Positions 8,993 to 20,306 of a stretch of DNA of 64,000 nt are shown in pieces. Numbering within the stretch: the first letter of the stretch is position 1; each line of letters starts with the position of its first letter. The translations under genes were made by a program, and so were the position numbers. Origin of the DNA: Tsukamurella tyrosinosolvens (GTDB lineage Bacteria > Actinomycetota > Actinomycetes > Mycobacteriales > Mycobacteriaceae); NCBI RefSeq assembly GCF_900104775.1, contig NZ_FNSA01000003.1, positions 3,906,001 through 3,970,000 of the forward strand, written 5' to 3'. The notes beneath the pieces are model-generated. The model worked only from the letters and a program-made list of their open reading frames with translations, was not told the origin of the DNA and did no database searches.

Positions 8993-10036
8993 TCACTTGA
9001 GGACGGGCGCGACCCAGGCGTTCGGCCGGCAGGCCAGGTCGTTGCCGAAGCCCTCGGACTTGTCGAGGTCGAAGATGTCGCGGTTCTTCACGCCGAAGGA
9101 CTGCTGCATCATGATCGGCGCGAGCGCGCCCTGCGCGGGGCACGGGACGTGCTGCGGGTAGCCGATGGCGTGGCCGACCTCGTGGTTGATGGCGTACTGC
9201 CGGTAGCCGGTGAGGTCGCCCTCGAAGGCGTTGGCGCCGCGCACCCAGCGGGCCAGATTGAGGACCACGCGGCCGAGCTCGCCGTTGTAGCACGACGACT
9301 CCAGCTGGATGGTGTAGCCGCAGGCCGAGCGGGTGGTCATCGGCGAGGTCAGCGAGATGGTGAAGGTGGGCGTGCCCTTGTCGATGCGCTGGAAGGCGAC
9401 GGCGGGGTCGTGGATCCAGCTGCGGGGGTCGGCCAGGGTGCGGTCGATCATCGTGGCGAAGGGCTGGTCGCCGCCGAGGGCGCCCATGTCGACGCCGTCC
9501 TCGACGGCGATCATGTAGGTGAAGAGCTGCTGCTTGCCCTCGTCCTGCTTGCCGATGCGGGGCGTGGAACCGGGGACGACGTGCCAGATGCCCTGCCCCT
9601 TCTCCGTGAACGGCCCGCCCTCGGGCAGCATGCCGGCCGGGGGCACCGGGCCCGGCACCGTCTTCGACGGTGCGCCGACGATCGTCTTGCCGGGCGTCGG
9701 GTTGCGGGAGAGCTGCCCCTCGGGCGAGGTCTCCGTCGTCTGCTTGGTCCCGAACGTGTCGCCGCCGAAGGTCAGGACCAGCGCCACCACGGTGAGCACG
9801 GCGAGCACCGGCACCGCGTAGGCGCGCCAGCCGTAGGTGCGCAACAGGCGGCCCAGCCGGCCCTGTTTGGCGTACACCCGCTCGCGCGGCGGACGGTTGC
9901 GGTGATCGCCCGACGTGGCGGTGGAGGAGTTGATCGGATCCCACTCGGCCCGAAGCGGCGCACGCCCGTCCGGACGGGGACGCCTCGGGTTCGAAGGACT
10001 ACTCACGTCGTCAACAATTCCACGATCAACGCCCAC
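8993..10036 (-). CDS. DUF3152 membrane-anchored metalloprotease-like protein
   Basis: This 347-residue protein has a basic cytosolic N-terminus, one membrane segment (about residues 72-90, YAVPVLAVLTVVALVLTF) and a large extracytoplasmic domain. Near the C-terminus NHEVGHAIGYPQH forms a zincin-like HExGHxxGxxH site, as in the DUF3152 family (Rv3207c in M. tuberculosis). Paired cysteines (CGYTIQLESSC, CPAQ, LACRP) suggest disulfides outside the cell. It follows the hydrolase gene on the same strand. GTG 10036 is used; GTG 10006 is an alternative and neither has a clear ribosome site. The substrate is unknown. Confidence 0.85.
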   Translation of the reverse strand: MGVDRGIVDDVSSPSNPRRPRPDGRAPLRAEWDPINSSTATSGDHRNRPPRERVYAKQGRLGRLLRTYGWRAYAVPVLAVLTVVALVLTFGGDTFGTKQTTETSPEGQLSRNPTPGKTIVGAPSKTVPGPVPPAGMLPEGGPFTEKGQGIWHVVPGSTPRIGKQDEGKQQLFTYMIAVEDGVDMGALGGDQPFATMIDRTLADPRSWIHDPAVAFQRIDKGTPTFTISLTSPMTTRSACGYTIQLESSCYNGELGRVVLNLARWVRGANAFEGDLTGYRQYAINHEVGHAIGYPQHVPCPAQGALAPIMMQQSFGVKNRDIFDLDKSEGFGNDLACRPNAWVAPVLK

Positions 10037-10066
10037 GGAGTGGAACCGACACGCGCCAGCGCCCGG

Positions 10067-11801
<1,735 letters not shown>

Positions 11802-11819
11802 TTCCGTCGGTCCCGCGGC

Positions 11820-12983
11820 TCAGGCCGCGCGGTGCATGAGCATCTCGATCGGCCCACGGGAGAAGCGGCGCGTCCACAGCGCCGAGACGGCGAGCAGGCA
11901 GGCCATCACCGCCACGTAGACGGCGACCGTGAACGCGAGCCGGTGCTCGGCGCCGTAGCGCGCCGCGAGCCCGAGGCCCCAGCCGTAACAGAGCACCGAG
12001 GCGATCACGTTCTGCAGGACGTAGCAGCTCAGGGCGGTCTTCCCGACGTTGCTCAGGGCACCGCCGATGCGACCCACCGCGCGCCGCTGGTAGAACTCCG
12101 CGACGAGCGCGAGCAGCCCCAGCGCGACCAGCGGGGCCACGGCGTACCGTCCGACGAAGACGGCCGGACCCGCGAGCCCGAGCGGCGCACCGGCGATGCC
12201 GATCGCGAGGTCGAGCGGCGCCGCGATGCCGCCGATCCACATCATCCGGCGACGGAGCGCCGCGCCCTCGGCGGCGAAGAGCCCGCCCTGGAACAGGGCC
12301 GCGCCGGTGAGAAACATCGCGACGGTCAGCGGGATCATGAAGATCGTCTCCACGCGGAAGAGCAGGGCGTGGTCCGCGCGAAACACCACGAGGTCCCAGA
12401 ACGAGCCGTCGGCGTACGGGTTCGCGCGCGCCGTCGCCGGGCCGGTACCCATGCCGGACTGCGAGAGCACCATCCCGACCGAGACCAGCGCCACCACCGA
12501 CAGGTGCAGCGCGGCGCATCCGACGGCCCAGCGCAGTCGCACCCGGGGTCGCAGGATCAGCATCGCCGAGACCGCGAAGGACACCAGGGCGTAGCCCATG
12601 AGCACGTCGAACTCGGCGACGAGTAGGAAGTGCACGAGCCCGTCGAGGAAGAGCACCAGCGCGCGCCGCCAGTACCGGCCCGGCCACGGGCGGTCGTGCC
12701 GCGCCGCGGACGCCTGCTGGATCGCGAGGCCGACGCCGAACATCAGGCTCAGCAGCCCGAGGAACTTGCCCTGCGCAAAGGTCTGGAGCACCCGGATCGG
12801 CAGCGATTCCGCGCCGACGGTGTCCAGGTAGCCCACCATGCCGTGGGGCTCGGTGAAGATCCAGACGTTCGTGCCGAACGTGCCGAGGATCGCGATGCCG
12901 CGCGCCGTGTCGAGCGCGGCGATGCGTCGCGTCGTGGGCGCCGGGGTGCCGGTGGTGCCGGCCGGAGCGGGGGTCGAGGTCAT
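11820..12983 (-). CDS. DUF418-type polytopic membrane protein
   Basis: The 387-residue protein has about nine or ten hydrophobic segments. It starts with RRIAALDTARGIAILGTFGTN, the RGxA(I/L)LG motif of the DUF418/heparan-acetyltransferase-like group, and contains GKFLGLLSLMFGVG. The C-terminal DUF418 block includes GRIGGALSNVGKTALSCYVLQ and LWTRRFSRGPIEMLM. Function is unknown; related membrane acyltransferase folds suggest possible cell-envelope acylation. ATG 12983 is preferred over 12992 because it gives the more typical short N-terminus. A strong hairpin (13009-13046) separates it from rhlE. Confidence 0.8.
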   Translation of the reverse strand: MTSTPAPAGTTGTPAPTTRRIAALDTARGIAILGTFGTNVWIFTEPHGMVGYLDTVGAESLPIRVLQTFAQGKFLGLLSLMFGVGLAIQQASAARHDRPWPGRYWRRALVLFLDGLVHFLLVAEFDVLMGYALVSFAVSAMLILRPRVRLRWAVGCAALHLSVVALVSVGMVLSQSGMGTGPATARANPYADGSFWDLVVFRADHALLFRVETIFMIPLTVAMFLTGAALFQGGLFAAEGAALRRRMMWIGGIAAPLDLAIGIAGAPLGLAGPAVFVGRYAVAPLVALGLLALVAEFYQRRAVGRIGGALSNVGKTALSCYVLQNVIASVLCYGWGLGLAARYGAEHRLAFTVAVYVAVMACLLAVSALWTRRFSRGPIEMLMHRAA

Positions 12984-13008
12984 GGCACCCACCCTCCCGC
13001 GGAACGCG

Positions 13009-13046
13009 CGGACCCCGCGACAGTCATGTGGCTGTCGCGGGGTCCG
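13009..13046. terminator. Hairpin terminator downstream of rhlE
   Basis: A perfect 15-base stem CGGACCCCGCGACAG pairs with CTGTCGCGGGGTCCG across an 8-base loop. It lies 26 bases past the rhlE stop on the minus strand and upstream of the DUF418 gene, so it should end the rhlE transcript. No U-tract is present, as is usual in this group. Confidence 0.8.
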
Positions 13047-13072
13047 TCGTTCGGGGGACTCCCCGGGTCGTA

Positions 13073-14713
13073 CTACTCCGCCGAGGCGGGCGCGGCGCCC
13101 TCCGCCTTGGCGGCGCCGGAGCGGCGGCGACGGCGGCGCTTGCGGGCCGGGGCGTCGCCCTCGGCACCGTCGTTCGACGGTGCCTGCGCGTCGGGCGCGG
13201 CGGTCGCGGGCTTGGCCTCGGCGGGGGTGCCGTCGACCTTCTGGCCGCCGCGGGTGCGCGTGCGCGACCGGGTGCGGGTGCTCTCGCGCTTCTCGCGCGG
13301 CTTGCGCTCGACGACCTCGCCCTCGGCGCGCTTGCGCACGCCGGGGAGGCTGCCCTTGACCTTCGGGTCGATGCCCAGGTCGGTGAACAGGTGCTCGCTG
13401 GAGCTGTAGGTCTCGACGGGCTCGGGCCGGCCGAGTCCGAGCGCCTTGTCGATCAGCTGCCAGCGGTGCAGCTCGTCCCAGTCGACCAGGGTGACGGCGA
13501 TACCGGTCTTACCCGCGCGGCCGGTGCGGCCGATGCGGTGCACGTAGGTCTTGTCGTCCTCGGGGCACTGGAAGTTGATGACGTGCGTGACGTCGTCGAT
13601 GTCGATGCCGCGGGCGGCCACATCGGTCGCGACCAGTACGTCGATCGAGCCGTCGCGGAATTTGCCGAGCGCCTTCTCGCGCGCGACCTGCCCCAGGTCG
13701 CCGTGCACGGCGCCGACCTTGAAGCCGCGCTCGGCCAGCTCGTCGGCCACCTTCTGCGCGGTGCGCTTGGTGCGGGTGAAGATCATGGTCGCGCCGCGGC
13801 CCTCGGCCTGCAGCACCTTCGCCACGAGCTCGACCTTGTCGAGGGCGTGCGCGCGGTAGACGTACTGCGTGGTGCGCTCGTGCACGGCGGAGTCGTCGTG
13901 GTGCTCGGCGCGCACGTGCGTCGGCTGGTTGAGGAAGGTGCGGGCCAGCGTGATGATCGGGCCGGGCATCGTGGCCGAGAACAGCATCGTCTGCCGGTCG
14001 GTGGGGACCATCGTCAGGATGCGCTCGATGTCGGGCAGGAAGCCCAGGTCCAGCATCTCGTCGGCCTCATCGAGTACGAGGATCTGGATCTTGCCGAGCA
14101 CGAGGTGGCCCTGCTTGGCGAGGTCGAGCAGGCGGCCGGGGGTGCCGACGACCACGTCGACGCCCTTCTGCAGCGCCTCGATCTGCGCCTCGTAGGGACG
14201 GCCGCCGTAGATCGAGGTGATCTTCAGGTCGCGCTCGCCCTTGGTGGTCTGCACGCGGACGCCGTCGGAGGCGCGCTCCAGGTCCTCGGTGACCTGCACA
14301 CACAGCTCGCGGGTCGGGACGATGATGAGGGCGCGCGGGGTGCCGTCGAGAGCGCGGAGACCGTCCTCGCCCACGTCGGCGCGGGCCTGCGTGATGAGGC
14401 GGTTGAGCAGCGGGACGCCGAAGCCGTAGGTCTTGCCCATGCCCGTGCGGGCCTGGCCGATGAGGTCGTTGCCGGCGAGCGCGAGCGGGAGCGTCAGTTC
14501 CTGGATGGCGAAGGTGCGCTCGATGCCGCGCTTGCCGAGGGCGTCGACGATGCCCTGGTCGACGCCGAGCTCGGCGAAGCTGGGCGAGACGTGGTCGTCG
14601 CCGATCACGTGGACGTCGGGCATGCCCTCTTCGGTGGCGGGCTCGGTATGGATGTCGTTGTTCGCGGTGGTGATGGTTCTGCCTTTCATCGGCGGCGAAT
14701 GCGTCGCGTTCAT
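13073..14713 (-). CDS. rhlE: DEAD-box ATP-dependent RNA helicase RhlE
   Basis: The 546-residue protein has all DEAD-box motifs: Q-motif FAIQELTLPLALAG, Walker A ARTGMGKT (88-95), PTRELC, VLDEADEMLDLGF, SATMPG, and motif VI HRIGRTGRAGK. The C-terminal tail (from about 465) is rich in Arg, Lys, Ala and Glu and ends in a run of arginines, likely an RNA-binding extension. It is the counterpart of Rv3211 and would unwind structured RNA in ribosome assembly or decay. The 180 bases upstream, to the divergent gene at 14894, hold no gene and could include a long 5' leader. An alternative ATG is at 14689. Confidence 0.93.
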   Translation of the reverse strand: MNATHSPPMKGRTITTANNDIHTEPATEEGMPDVHVIGDDHVSPSFAELGVDQGIVDALGKRGIERTFAIQELTLPLALAGNDLIGQARTGMGKTYGFGVPLLNRLITQARADVGEDGLRALDGTPRALIIVPTRELCVQVTEDLERASDGVRVQTTKGERDLKITSIYGGRPYEAQIEALQKGVDVVVGTPGRLLDLAKQGHLVLGKIQILVLDEADEMLDLGFLPDIERILTMVPTDRQTMLFSATMPGPIITLARTFLNQPTHVRAEHHDDSAVHERTTQYVYRAHALDKVELVAKVLQAEGRGATMIFTRTKRTAQKVADELAERGFKVGAVHGDLGQVAREKALGKFRDGSIDVLVATDVAARGIDIDDVTHVINFQCPEDDKTYVHRIGRTGRAGKTGIAVTLVDWDELHRWQLIDKALGLGRPEPVETYSSSEHLFTDLGIDPKVKGSLPGVRKRAEGEVVERKPREKRESTRTRSRTRTRGGQKVDGTPAEAKPATAAPDAQAPSNDGAEGDAPARKRRRRRRSGAAKAEGAAPASAE

Positions 14714-14893
14714 GTCTCACGCGCGCACTGTTCCGGCCAATGAATCCCCGGCCCGTGTCTCGGACCGTCATCGTCGCCTCGACGCCCTCGCCGTCAGGCG
14801 GTGGGGCGGAGTGCGCGCACAACTACCGGCGACCGAAGTCGATCGCTGCAGACCATCGTACCCCGCGGAGCGGCCCGCACTAGCATGTGCACC

Positions 14894-15565
14894 ATGAGCG
14901 AACAGCCGCAGGACCGGGGAATCACCGCCGAGCACCCGGGCGTCGCGGCCCTGTTCGCGGTGCTGGCGTACGGCGAGCTCGCCGCCTTCGAGCGGCTCGC
15001 CAAGGAGGCCGAGATGGCGCCGGACCTGCGCGGCCGGATCGCGGTCTCCTCGATGGCCGCGGCGCAGATGCGCAACTTCGAGCTGCTGGAGACGGAACTC
15101 GACCGTCGCGGGCAGGACGTCGCGCCCGCGACCGCGCCCTTCGCGCCGGTGATCACCCGCTACCACGAGCGCACGACGCCGCGGAACTGGAACGAGTCCC
15201 TGGTCAAGGCGTACATCGGCGACGGCCTCGCCGCCGACTTCTACTCCGAGGTCGCCCGCGCGCTCCCCGCCGAGCCGGCCGCGGTGGTCGCGGCGGTGCT
15301 CTCCGACACGCGCGAATCCGACTTCGCGGTGGAGCGGGTGCGCGCGGCCGTCACCGCCAACCCGGCGCTGCGCTCGCCGCTCACGCTGTGGGGCCGCCGG
15401 CTGCTGTCCGAGGCCATCACGCAGGCACAGGAAGTGCTCGCGACGCGCGACGAGCTGGCCGCGCTGCTGTTCGAGCACTCCGGCGACCTGCCGGGCGTGG
15501 CGCAGTTCTTCGAATCGCTGCAGACCCGCCACGCCGAGCGGATGGCCACGCTCGGCCTGGGCTGA
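14894..15565 (+). CDS. Ferritin-like fold protein, MiaE-related
   Basis: This 223-residue helical protein has a ferritin-like pattern with possible metal ligands spread over helices: AYGELAAFERLAKEAE, MAAAQMRNFELLETELDRRG and a later RESDFAVERVRAAV. In mycobacteria the counterpart (Rv3210c) is placed with the tRNA hydroxylase MiaE-like group; hydroxylation of ms2i6A in tRNA is possible but not shown. ATG 14894 sits 7 bases after a TAGCAT box (14881-14886), suggesting a leaderless mRNA. It is divergent from rhlE. Confidence 0.75.
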   Translation: MSEQPQDRGITAEHPGVAALFAVLAYGELAAFERLAKEAEMAPDLRGRIAVSSMAAAQMRNFELLETELDRRGQDVAPATAPFAPVITRYHERTTPRNWNESLVKAYIGDGLAADFYSEVARALPAEPAAVVAAVLSDTRESDFAVERVRAAVTANPALRSPLTLWGRRLLSEAITQAQEVLATRDELAALLFEHSGDLPGVAQFFESLQTRHAERMATLGLG

Positions 15566-15630
15566 CTGCCCTCAGCAGAAACAGCGCCCTCGCCCCGCGC
15601 CACTCCGGCACCGGCGGATAGCCTCGTGGC

Positions 15631-15858
15631 ATGGAGATCAAGATCGGTATCGCGGACTCGAACCGCGAACTCGTGGTGCAGAGCAAGGACGAGGTCGACA
15701 CGGTCAAGAAGGCCGTCGCCGACGCGCTGGCCGGGCGCACGGAGCTGCTGGAGCTGACGGACGAGAAGGGCAAGCAGTACCTGGTGCCCGCCGCCCGCGT
15801 CTCCTACGTCGAGGTCGGCACGAACGAGAGCCGCTCGGTCGGCTTCAACGCCAGCTGA
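15631..15858 (+). CDS. DUF3107 small protein (TB9.4-like)
   Basis: This 75-residue acidic protein starts MEIKIGIADSNRELVV and matches the DUF3107 family, the Rv3208A/TB9.4 antigen of M. tuberculosis. It has no signal peptide or known catalytic motif, and the function is unknown. The ATG lies exactly 6 bases after TAGCCT (15619-15624), so the message is probably leaderless. The following gene has a separate TAGGCT box, so the two need not be one operon. Confidence 0.88.
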   Translation: MEIKIGIADSNRELVVQSKDEVDTVKKAVADALAGRTELLELTDEKGKQYLVPAARVSYVEVGTNESRSVGFNAS

Positions 15859-15894
15859 CGGACCTCCGCACCGCGCGCCAGTAGGCTCGGGCGC

Positions 15895-17133
15895 GTGGTG
15901 AAACCCGAACGCAGGACCCGCGTCGATCTCGCGGTGTCGGCGGCGATCCTCGTCGCGGTCGTCGTCGCGGGCTTCGTGGCGTGGAACGTCGGCTCCGCGA
16001 GCAAAGCGGTCAGCGAGACCGCGCCCGCGCCGTCGACGGTGCCGGCCTCCCTCGTCGAGCTGCCCGCCGCGCTCCGCGAGGCCTGGACCGCGAGCTCCGA
16101 CCGGCCCGCGTTGTCGCTCAACGGCTCCCTCGTGCTCACCCGGGGCGGCGAGGTGGCCGGTCATGACCCCGCGACGGGGCAGCGCACCTGGCGCTACCAG
16201 CGCGAGAGCGACGTCTGCGGGCTCATGGACAACGCCGGCCTGGTGCTCGCCTTCTACCGCGACGTCCGCGGCTGCGGCGAGGTGATGGCGCTCGACCCGG
16301 CCACCGGGCACCGTCGCGCCAGCCGCACCGGCCGCGAGGACCACGACGTCACGCTGACCGGCGACGGCAACTACGCCGTCGTCCAGGGGCCGACGCGGGT
16401 CGACGTCTTCCGGTCGGATCTCGTGCGCACCGTCGAGTACGGCAAGCCCGACGTTCCCGTGAACCCCGGCGTGCAGCCGCGGTCCGGGTGCACGATCGGC
16501 TCCGCGCTGCCCGCGGGCGCGTCGATCGCCGTCCTCGAGGCCTGCCCCACCGAGCCCTTCCCCCGGCTCACCGTCATCGGCGCCTCACCGAAGGAGGCCG
16601 CCGAACCGCAGGAGACCTCGTCGGTGGTCAGCCCGGATCTCGGTGCCGCGGCCCCCGAGGGCGCCGAGCGCGCCCGGCTCATCACCGCCACCGCGAACGG
16701 CGCCGTGGTCTACGTGCCCGCCCAGGACGGGCGTCCGGCGCGGGTGACCAGCGTCGATCCGCAGGGACGCGCGCTCCGCTCCGTGGACGTGACCACCGGC
16801 CCGGGCGGCGCGCCGCGCGACGTCCCGGTCGTCACGGAGGCCGGCATCGCCGCGTTCTACACCGGCACCTCGACCGTGGTGATCGACGCCGCCTCGCTGG
16901 CGGCGGAGATGGTGATCCCGGGCACCCTCGGGCCGGGCGCCGTCGTCGGCGGGCAGCTCGTGGTGCCGGGGCCGACGTCCCTCACCGCGTACGACCTGAC
17001 CACGCGCGCCATGACCCGCTCGACGGCGATCGCCAAACCCGGCTACACCGACGGCCCCGTCCTGCTCGCCGAGGTGGGCACCACGCTGCTCGCGCAGTGG
17101 GGGTCGACGGTCCAGGCCTACCGAGCGGCCTGA
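15895..17133 (+). CDS. Membrane-anchored beta-propeller protein (Rv3212-like)
   Basis: This 412-residue protein has one N-terminal membrane anchor (about residues 10-31, LAVSAAILVAVVVAGFVAWNV), a Ser/Pro linker, and an extracytoplasmic PQQ-like beta-propeller with repeated blades such as VAGHDPATGQRTWRYQR and VMALDPATGHRRASR. Cysteines in DVCGLMD, RGCGEV, SGCTIG and LEACPT could form disulfides. It corresponds to Rv3212 of unknown function. The GTG start lies 7 bases after TAGGCT (15882-15887), indicating a leaderless transcript. GTG 15898 is an in-frame alternative. Confidence 0.8.
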   Translation: MVKPERRTRVDLAVSAAILVAVVVAGFVAWNVGSASKAVSETAPAPSTVPASLVELPAALREAWTASSDRPALSLNGSLVLTRGGEVAGHDPATGQRTWRYQRESDVCGLMDNAGLVLAFYRDVRGCGEVMALDPATGHRRASRTGREDHDVTLTGDGNYAVVQGPTRVDVFRSDLVRTVEYGKPDVPVNPGVQPRSGCTIGSALPAGASIAVLEACPTEPFPRLTVIGASPKEAAEPQETSSVVSPDLGAAAPEGAERARLITATANGAVVYVPAQDGRPARVTSVDPQGRALRSVDVTTGPGGAPRDVPVVTEAGIAAFYTGTSTVVIDAASLAAEMVIPGTLGPGAVVGGQLVVPGPTSLTAYDLTTRAMTRSTAIAKPGYTDGPVLLAEVGTTLLAQWGSTVQAYRAA

Positions 17134-17143
17134 CCCCGCCCCG

Positions 17144-17947
17144 CTACTCGGACGCCCAGGTGACCAGGGGCGCACCGTCGGAGACGTGGGCCTTGATGCT
17201 CTGCGCCAGCTCGCGGTAGGCGGTGGCGCCCTTGTTCTTCCGGCCCGCGAGCACGGTGCGGCCGGCGGCGTTCGCCTCGGCGAAGCGCACGGTGCGCGGG
17301 ATCGGCGGCGAGAGCACCGCGAGGTCGTAGCGGTCGGCGACGTCGGAGAGGATGTCGCGGCTGTGCGTGGTGCGCGCGTCGTAGAGGGTGGCGATGGCAC
17401 CGAGCATGCTCAGCTCGGGGTTGGTGATCGCCTGCACGTCGCGGACCGTCTTGAGCAGCTGCCCGACGCCGCGGTGCGCGAGGGTCTCGCACTGCAGCGG
17501 GATCGCGACGGCGTCGGCGGCGGTGAGCCCGTTGAGGGTGAGCACGCCCAGGCTGGGCGGGCAGTCGATGATCACCACGTCGAACCGGTCGCCCACATCG
17601 GCGAGGGCCCGCTTGAGCGCGTACTCGCGGCCCGCGCGCATGAGCAGCAGCGCCTCGGCGCCGGCCAGGTCGAGCGTCGCGGGCAGCACCGTGACGCCGT
17701 CCTCCGTCTCGAGCAGCACGTCGTCGATCGTCTTGTCCCCCAACAGCACGTCGTGCACGCTCCGCTCGATGCGGTCGGGGTTGTGACCGAGGGAGAAGGT
17801 CAGGCAGCCCTGCGGGTCGAGGTCGACGACGAGCACGCGCGCGCCGAGTTCGACGAGGGCCGCCCCCAGGCTGGCGACGGTGGTGGTCTTCGCGACGCCG
17901 CCCTTCTGATTGGCGACGGCGAGGACGAAGGGCGTGTCACCGGTCAT
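17144..17947 (-). CDS. ParA/Soj-family ATPase (Rv3213c-like)
   Basis: The 267-residue ATPase has the deviant Walker [14 protein letters not shown] with signature Lys15 and Lys20, then [19 protein letters not shown] and Walker [16 protein letters not shown]. The family positions DNA or protein cargo on the nucleoid. No parB partner is adjacent, so it is an orphan ParA, as is Rv3213c. ATG 17947 is chosen because the motif begins ten residues later; the open frame to 18064 overlaps the divergent phosphatase gene. Confidence 0.9.
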   Translation of the reverse strand: MTGDTPFVLAVANQKGGVAKTTTVASLGAALVELGARVLVVDLDPQGCLTFSLGHNPDRIERSVHDVLLGDKTIDDVLLETEDGVTVLPATLDLAGAEALLLMRAGREYALKRALADVGDRFDVVIIDCPPSLGVLTLNGLTAADAVAIPLQCETLAHRGVGQLLKTVRDVQAITNPELSMLGAIATLYDARTTHSRDILSDVADRYDLAVLSPPIPRTVRFAEANAAGRTVLAGRKNKGATAYRELAQSIKAHVSDGAPLVTWASE

Positions 17948-17984
17948 GCTGCGAGGGTACCCACCGATGCACCACGATGAACGG

Positions 17985-18599
17985 ATGAGCACCGGACACC
18001 GCCTCGTGTACATCCGCCACGGCGAGACCGCATGGTCGCGCTCGGGACGCCACACCGGCGCCACCGACGTCCCGCTGACCGAGACCGGGATCGAGCAGGC
18101 GAAGGCGCTCGGCCCCGTTCTCGCGGACCTGGCACTGTCGGATCCGACGGTGCTGGTCAGCCCGCGGGCGCGGGCCGCGGCGACGGCGGAGCTGGCGGGC
18201 CTGACGGTGACCGCGGTCGATCCCGACCTCGCCGAGTGGGACTACGGCGACTACGAGGGCCGCACCAGCGCGGAGATCCGCGTCGAGGATCCGGGCTGGA
18301 CGGTGTGGCGGTCGGGCGCGCCCGGCGGCGAGTCGATGGCTCAGGTCAGTGCGCGGGTGGACCGGGTGCTGGCGCGGTCGCGGGACGCCATGGCCGACGG
18401 TGACGTCGTGCTCGTCGCGCACGGCCACCTCGGCCGGGTGCTCACCGCGCGATTCCTCGGCCAGCCCGCGGAGTTCGGCCGGCACGTGATGATCCTGCCC
18501 GCTTCGGCCGCGGTGTACGGCTTCGACCGCGACGACGTCCCGCAGATCAGTCGCTTCGGCCTGACCGGCTACGCCGCCGCGCACTACACGGGGCGGTAG
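17985..18599 (+). CDS. Histidine phosphatase family protein (Gpm2-like)
   Basis: This 204-residue protein carries the phosphohistidine motif [10 protein letters not shown] (RHG) with His12, [15 protein letters not shown], and the second catalytic His in [15 protein letters not shown]. Although named phosphoglycerate mutase 2 in M. tuberculosis (Rv3214), that protein is reported as an acid phosphatase, so phosphatase is the safer call. ATG 17985 gives the standard N-terminus. It starts 38 bases from the divergent ParA-like gene. Confidence 0.9.
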   Translation: MSTGHRLVYIRHGETAWSRSGRHTGATDVPLTETGIEQAKALGPVLADLALSDPTVLVSPRARAAATAELAGLTVTAVDPDLAEWDYGDYEGRTSAEIRVEDPGWTVWRSGAPGGESMAQVSARVDRVLARSRDAMADGDVVLVAHGHLGRVLTARFLGQPAEFGRHVMILPASAAVYGFDRDDVPQISRFGLTGYAAAHYTGR

Positions 18600-18605
18600 A
18601 CCCGG

Positions 18606-19076
18606 TCAGTCCCGGCGGTACTCGCCCTCGAGCCAGGCCACCGTCTGCGGGCTGAACAGCAGCCCGAGCGCCGCGACCGACACCACGATGAGCGGGATGA
18701 ACAGCTCGGGGCGGCCCTGCGAGACGGCGCCGCTGATGCCGGCGAAGCCGAGCAGGAGGTTGGTCAGCACGCCGACGGTGCGGCCCCAGCGCTTGCCGCG
18801 GAACAGGGCGGCGCCGCCCGCGAGCACGCCGAGCCCCATGGGGATCATCCAGAAGGCCATGCCGTAGGCGCCGGTCGTGGTGTCGGCCGAGCCGGTGATG
18901 CCGCGGATCAGCTCCACGACGCCGAGAACCAGGGCCGCGAGGCCCTCGATCGCGACGATCACGCCCGCGGCCCGCACGGTGCCGGGCGCGGCCGTCCGGG
19001 TCTCGCCGGAACGCTTCGTGCGGGAGCGGGTGGCGGCCGGGCGGGATTCGCCGCCGCTTCCGTTGGTCGATGTCAC
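18606..19076 (-). CDS. Small membrane protein (Rv3217c-like)
   Basis: The 156-residue protein has a charged Ser/Arg-rich N-terminus of about 35 residues followed by four hydrophobic helices (VIVAIEGLAALVLGVVELI, MAFWMIPMGLGVLAGGAALF, VGVLTNLLLGFAGIS and FIPLIVVSVAALGLLF). It fits the position of Rv3217c, a membrane protein of unknown function. GTG 19076 is chosen; it lies about 40 bases from the divergent kinase start. The frame extends further but runs into that gene. Confidence 0.75.
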   Translation of the reverse strand: MTSTNGSGGESRPAATRSRTKRSGETRTAAPGTVRAAGVIVAIEGLAALVLGVVELIRGITGSADTTTGAYGMAFWMIPMGLGVLAGGAALFRGKRWGRTVGVLTNLLLGFAGISGAVSQGRPELFIPLIVVSVAALGLLFSPQTVAWLEGEYRRD

Positions 19077-19116
19077 GACCCCAGGGTATCGGGGCCGCCT
19101 GGGTAGGCTGCTCGGT

Positions 19117-20112
19117 GTGCGCGCCCTGTTGATCGTCAACCCCAACGCCACGTCCATCACCGCAGCGGGCCGAGACCTCGTGGCGATGGCGTTGGCGTCC
19201 ACGCTCGACGTCACCCTGGCGCAGACCGAACGGCGCGGCCACGCGGCCGAGTTGGCCGCCGCGGCGCGCGACGACGGCACCGAGCTGGTGATCGTCCACG
19301 GCGGCGACGGCACCGTCAACGAGGTGGTGTGCGGCATCCTCGGCCGGGAGGGCCTGCCGGGCGGCGCCACCCCCGTCCACCCCGACACCCTCCCCGCCGT
19401 GGCGGTCATCCCCGGCGGCAGCGCGAACGTCTTCGCCCGCTCCCTCGCGGTGCCCCGCGACCCGCTGCAGGCCACCGTCCACCTCACGGACCTGTTGGCG
19501 CGCCGCAGTTTCCGCACCATCGGCCTCGGCTGCGCCGACGAACGCTACTTCCTGTTCAACGCCGGCGTGGGCGTGGACGCCGAGGTGATCGCCAACATGG
19601 AGGCGCTGCGCGACAAGGGCAAGGCCGCCACCCCGTCGCGGTACGTGCGCACCGCCGTCCGCACCTTCTTCTCCGCCGCGCGGCGCGAGCCGCAGCTCAC
19701 CGTGCACCTGCCCGGCGAGGAGCCTGGCACGTGGCAGGACGTCGACGGGGTGCACTTCGCCTTCGTCTCGAACGCGAGCCCGTGGACCTTCCTCAACAAT
19801 CGCGCGGTGTTCACCAACCCGGGGACCGATTACGGCACCGGGCTGGGGGTGTTCGCGTCGCGGTCGATGCGGACGATCCCGAACCTCATGCTCGTGCGGC
19901 AGATGCTCTCGGCCCGACGTACCAAGGGCCCGACGGTGCGCCACCTCCTCCGCCACGACGACCTGGCCGAACTGCGCGTGAGCAGCGCCGTCCCGGTGCC
20001 CGCGCAGGTCGACGGCGACCATCTGGGCGACCGCACGGAGGTGCGCTTCTGGTACTCGCCGGAGCGGATCCGCGTGGTGGCCGACCTGCCGCCGCTGCCG
20101 CGCGTGCGCTGA
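19117..20112 (+). CDS. Diacylglycerol/sphingosine-kinase-family lipid kinase
   Basis: The 331-residue protein shows the DAGK catalytic domain: ALLIVNPNAT, then VIVHGGDGTVNEVVCGI with the GGDGTxNE nucleotide-binding loop, and VIPGGSANVFARSL. The C-terminal half (FLFNAGVGVDAEVI, QVDGDHLGD) forms the beta-sandwich domain. It should phosphorylate a lipid such as diacylglycerol. It is the positional match of Rv3218. GTG 19117 lies exactly 7 bases after TAGGCT (19104-19109), so translation probably begins at the 5' end of the mRNA. Confidence 0.88.
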   Translation: MRALLIVNPNATSITAAGRDLVAMALASTLDVTLAQTERRGHAAELAAAARDDGTELVIVHGGDGTVNEVVCGILGREGLPGGATPVHPDTLPAVAVIPGGSANVFARSLAVPRDPLQATVHLTDLLARRSFRTIGLGCADERYFLFNAGVGVDAEVIANMEALRDKGKAATPSRYVRTAVRTFFSAARREPQLTVHLPGEEPGTWQDVDGVHFAFVSNASPWTFLNNRAVFTNPGTDYGTGLGVFASRSMRTIPNLMLVRQMLSARRTKGPTVRHLLRHDDLAELRVSSAVPVPAQVDGDHLGDRTEVRFWYSPERIRVVADLPPLPRVR

Positions 20113-20208
20113 CGCCGGCCCCCTTCGCAGCAGCCGCTTCCCGCCGACTCGGGCTGATGCGATCGACCGGGCGGATTGAGCGATTCGTCACGACCCTGCA
20201 GAAACCTA

Positions 20209-20237
20209 TTGCAAACCTGCAGCGTGTGAGGATATTC
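20209..20237 (+). promoter_or_regulatory. Possible distal whiB1 promoter
   Basis: TTGCAA (20209-20214) and ATATTC (20232-20237) are 17 bases apart. A GTGTGAGG segment sits between them. The pair is similar in its -10 to the proximal candidate, but no transcription start is known. Confidence 0.35.
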
Positions 20238-20306
20238 TTGCGGGCACGCCGCTGAACCGGCAGGAGTGTAGTACACCCCTCGGACCCGGGTCCTCACCGC
20301 CCCCGC